Below, piece after piece: positions 60,747 to 64,000 of a DNA stretch of 64,000 bases. A model generated the notes under the pieces. It was not told the DNA's origin and did not search any database. It was given only the letters and a program-made list of their open reading frames with translations. Origin of the DNA: Roseibium aquae (GTDB taxonomy: Bacteria > Pseudomonadota > Alphaproteobacteria > Rhizobiales > Stappiaceae); NCBI RefSeq assembly GCF_008711285.1, contig NZ_VXDC01000002.1:186001-250000 (forward strand), written 5' to 3'. How positions within the stretch are numbered: position 1 is the stretch's first letter; the number at the start of each line of letters is the position of its first letter. The translations under genes were made by a program, and so were the position numbers.

Positions 60747-61165
60747 GGCGGCTTGGGACAGGCGCCTGAACGCCCGGCCGGTCCATGGGGCGGCGCTCGT
60801 GGGACAGCGGCCCCTCAGGAGACAGCGGCCCCCCGGGTGGTCTGCTCTGGTCCCGCGGAGCCGGCTTGGAGACCGCCCGGTATCAGCCGAAAAGGCGCCG
60901 AAATGATCGGTTCCGCGCTGCCGCAAGCCTCGCGGCGGGCGGTGTTTGGCCGGAAATCCGGGACGTCCCACGGGTCTTCCCAGATTGTCGTGGCCAAGCT
61001 GCAAATCAATTGTGTCCGGGATTGACGCCTCACTAGGCTGATCAAAGTGTGGAAATGCGGCAAGGGCAAGACGAAACCCACCATCGATGCAACCTCCCTG
61101 TCCCCTGGCGTTTGCGGTCAAAGGGCTCGAAAGCCCGCGCGAACCGTGATAAGAGCTTCGGCGAT
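60747..61165. other. Region between nuclease-like gene and tRNA-Arg
   Basis: The 419 bases are open on the minus strand in the nuclease frame but show no ribosome site or recognisable protein. A true upstream start for that gene cannot be excluded. No other feature seen. Confidence 0.4.
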
Positions 61166-61242
61166 GGCCCCGTAGCTCAGCAGGATAGAGCATCAGATTC
61201 CTAATCTGAGGGTCACGCGTTCGAATCGCGTCGGGGTCACCA
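61166..61242 (+). tRNA. tRNA-Arg (anticodon CCT)
   Basis: A 77-base cloverleaf with CCA encoded. The acceptor arms are GGCCCCG and CGGGGTC, the anticodon stem TCAGA/TCTGA encloses TTCCTAA (anticodon CCT), and the T loop is TTCGAAT. It reads AGG codons. No integrase or attachment repeat is seen beside it. Confidence 0.95.
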
Positions 61243-61460
61243 ATCCTTTCAAAGGTCAGGAATTGTCAGGGTGAGACGTCCGGCCGACGGTTGCACTCTT
61301 GAATGCGGGTTTGGCCGGATGCGGGCAAAAACCGCTTCTCCGGCTCTCATCTTCGTCCCTGTCCCTTGGAAAATTGAAGACCTGTCCCGGACCCCGCCCG
61401 CAAGGACCAAGCCGTGCGGATGAACGCCGGACAAGGGAAAAGACCATTCCACTGCCGGAC

Positions 61461-61496
61461 CGTCATCCCGGACAAGCACCGCGCAGATCCGGGATC
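61461..61496. repeat. Dispersed palindromic repeat, copy 2
   Basis: ATCCCGGA (61465-61472) and TCCGGGAT (61488-61495) form an inverted repeat around AAGCACCGCGCAGA. The arms and GCGC-rich centre are shared with the element at 14539-14572. Confidence 0.6.
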
Positions 61497-61605
61497 CACA
61501 CCGTTCCGCGTCCAAGCGATCAGTGTCGACTGAGGAGCGATTGGGCAATGGATCTCCCCAGAGGGCCGAGGTCAGGCCAAGGGAGGGTTGTGGAGCGCCA
61601 GAACC

Positions 61606-61633
61606 CAAACCCCAAAGCGGCCCTTGGGCCGCT
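61606..61633 (-). terminator. Intrinsic terminator after acnA
   Basis: AGCGGCCC (61616-61623) and GGGCCGCT (61626-61633) form a stem with a two-base centre. On the minus strand it is followed by TTGGGGTTTGGG, a weak T-tract, 21 bases after the aconitase stop. Confidence 0.55.
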
Positions 61634-61653
61634 CCGGGTTGCACATTCCTGAA

Positions 61654-64000
<2,347 letters not shown>

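Larger units (their letters stand above)
61243..61653. other. tRNA-Arg to acnA gap
   Basis: No gene is supported in these 411 bases. They contain a dispersed palindromic repeat (61461-61496) and the acnA terminator (61606-61633). Confidence 0.5.

Noticed and set aside
60750-61193. N-terminal extension of the nuclease-like protein reaching into the tRNA gene
   Set aside because: The frame is open by chance in GC-rich DNA, overlaps tRNA-Arg on the other strand and has no protein-like pattern or ribosome site.
61166-61242. tRNA-Arg as an attachment site of a genomic island
   Set aside because: No integrase, no duplicated tRNA 3' end and core genes on both sides.

Overview
The window is a gene-dense, GC-rich chromosomal segment of an alphaproteobacterium. 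Gene order points to the Hyphomicrobiales (Rhizobiales): gloB beside metW-metX, then chorismate mutase-hisC-prephenate dehydrogenase; ispA, cfa, mtgA, rpmF; phaAB divergent from phaR; and a SUV3-like helicase, S4 protein, fdxA, carD, rpoH series. The genus cannot be named from the sequence. I see no phage, integrase, transposase, CRISPR array or rRNA, so most of the window looks like core genome.

Layout. 1-2.9 kb: a Tat-exported sulfite oxidase-like enzyme (cut by the window edge), a cupin and glyoxalase II. 3-8.8 kb: a methyltransferase, metW-metX (methionine), and chorismate mutase, hisC and tyrC (aromatic amino acids). 8.9-14.4 kb: envelope and lipid functions (farnesyl diphosphate synthase, cyclopropane fatty acid synthase, MtgA transglycosylase, L32, YciB). 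14.5-17.5 kb: polyhydroxybutyrate precursor synthesis (phaB, phaA) facing its regulator phaR. 17.6-28 kb: accessory metabolism and signalling (GlcG/HbpS-like protein, gamma-glutamyltransferase family protein, FkbM methyltransferase, a GGDEF protein with a degenerate EAL domain, a PAS protein), rpmI-rplT, AcuI-like reductase, a DUF393 protein and a HAD-like protein without catalytic aspartates.

27.3-35.4 kb holds a carbon-phosphorus lyase locus. The regulator gene phnF diverges from phnGHIJKL, followed by a DUF1045 2H-phosphoesterase gene, phnM and phnN. The phosphonate transporter (phnCDE) and phnP are not in the window. A nested perfect palindrome fills the phnF-phnG gap and is the obvious operator. 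35.4-44.1 kb: an AsmA protein, then a five-gene, probably iron-related unit (cysteine-cluster unknown, imelysin, di-haem DUF1111 cytochrome, second imelysin, DUF1513), partly coupled by overlapping stop and start codons. 44.3-51.3 kb: a TerB protein, a glutamine amidotransferase, an unknown membrane protein, pyruvate carboxylase translationally coupled to an HXXEE membrane protein, and a LuxR-type regulator without a luxI in view. 51.9-58.1 kb: helicase, S4 protein, fdxA, carD, rpoH. 58.5-64 kb: an M48 lipoprotein protease, a nuclease-like secreted protein, tRNA-Arg(CCT) and the 3' part of aconitase.

The observations I would follow first are: a decayed second copy of the 3' end of the pyruvate carboxylase gene lying just beyond the HXXEE gene; the cysteine-cluster protein leading the iron unit; the predicted pseudoenzymes (HAD and EAL); a probable CTG start for the S4 protein; a sigma-E-like promoter in front of rpoH; a possible small RNA after rpoH; and a perfect CtrA-type box at 20.28 kb. 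No wholly new multi-gene system is evident.
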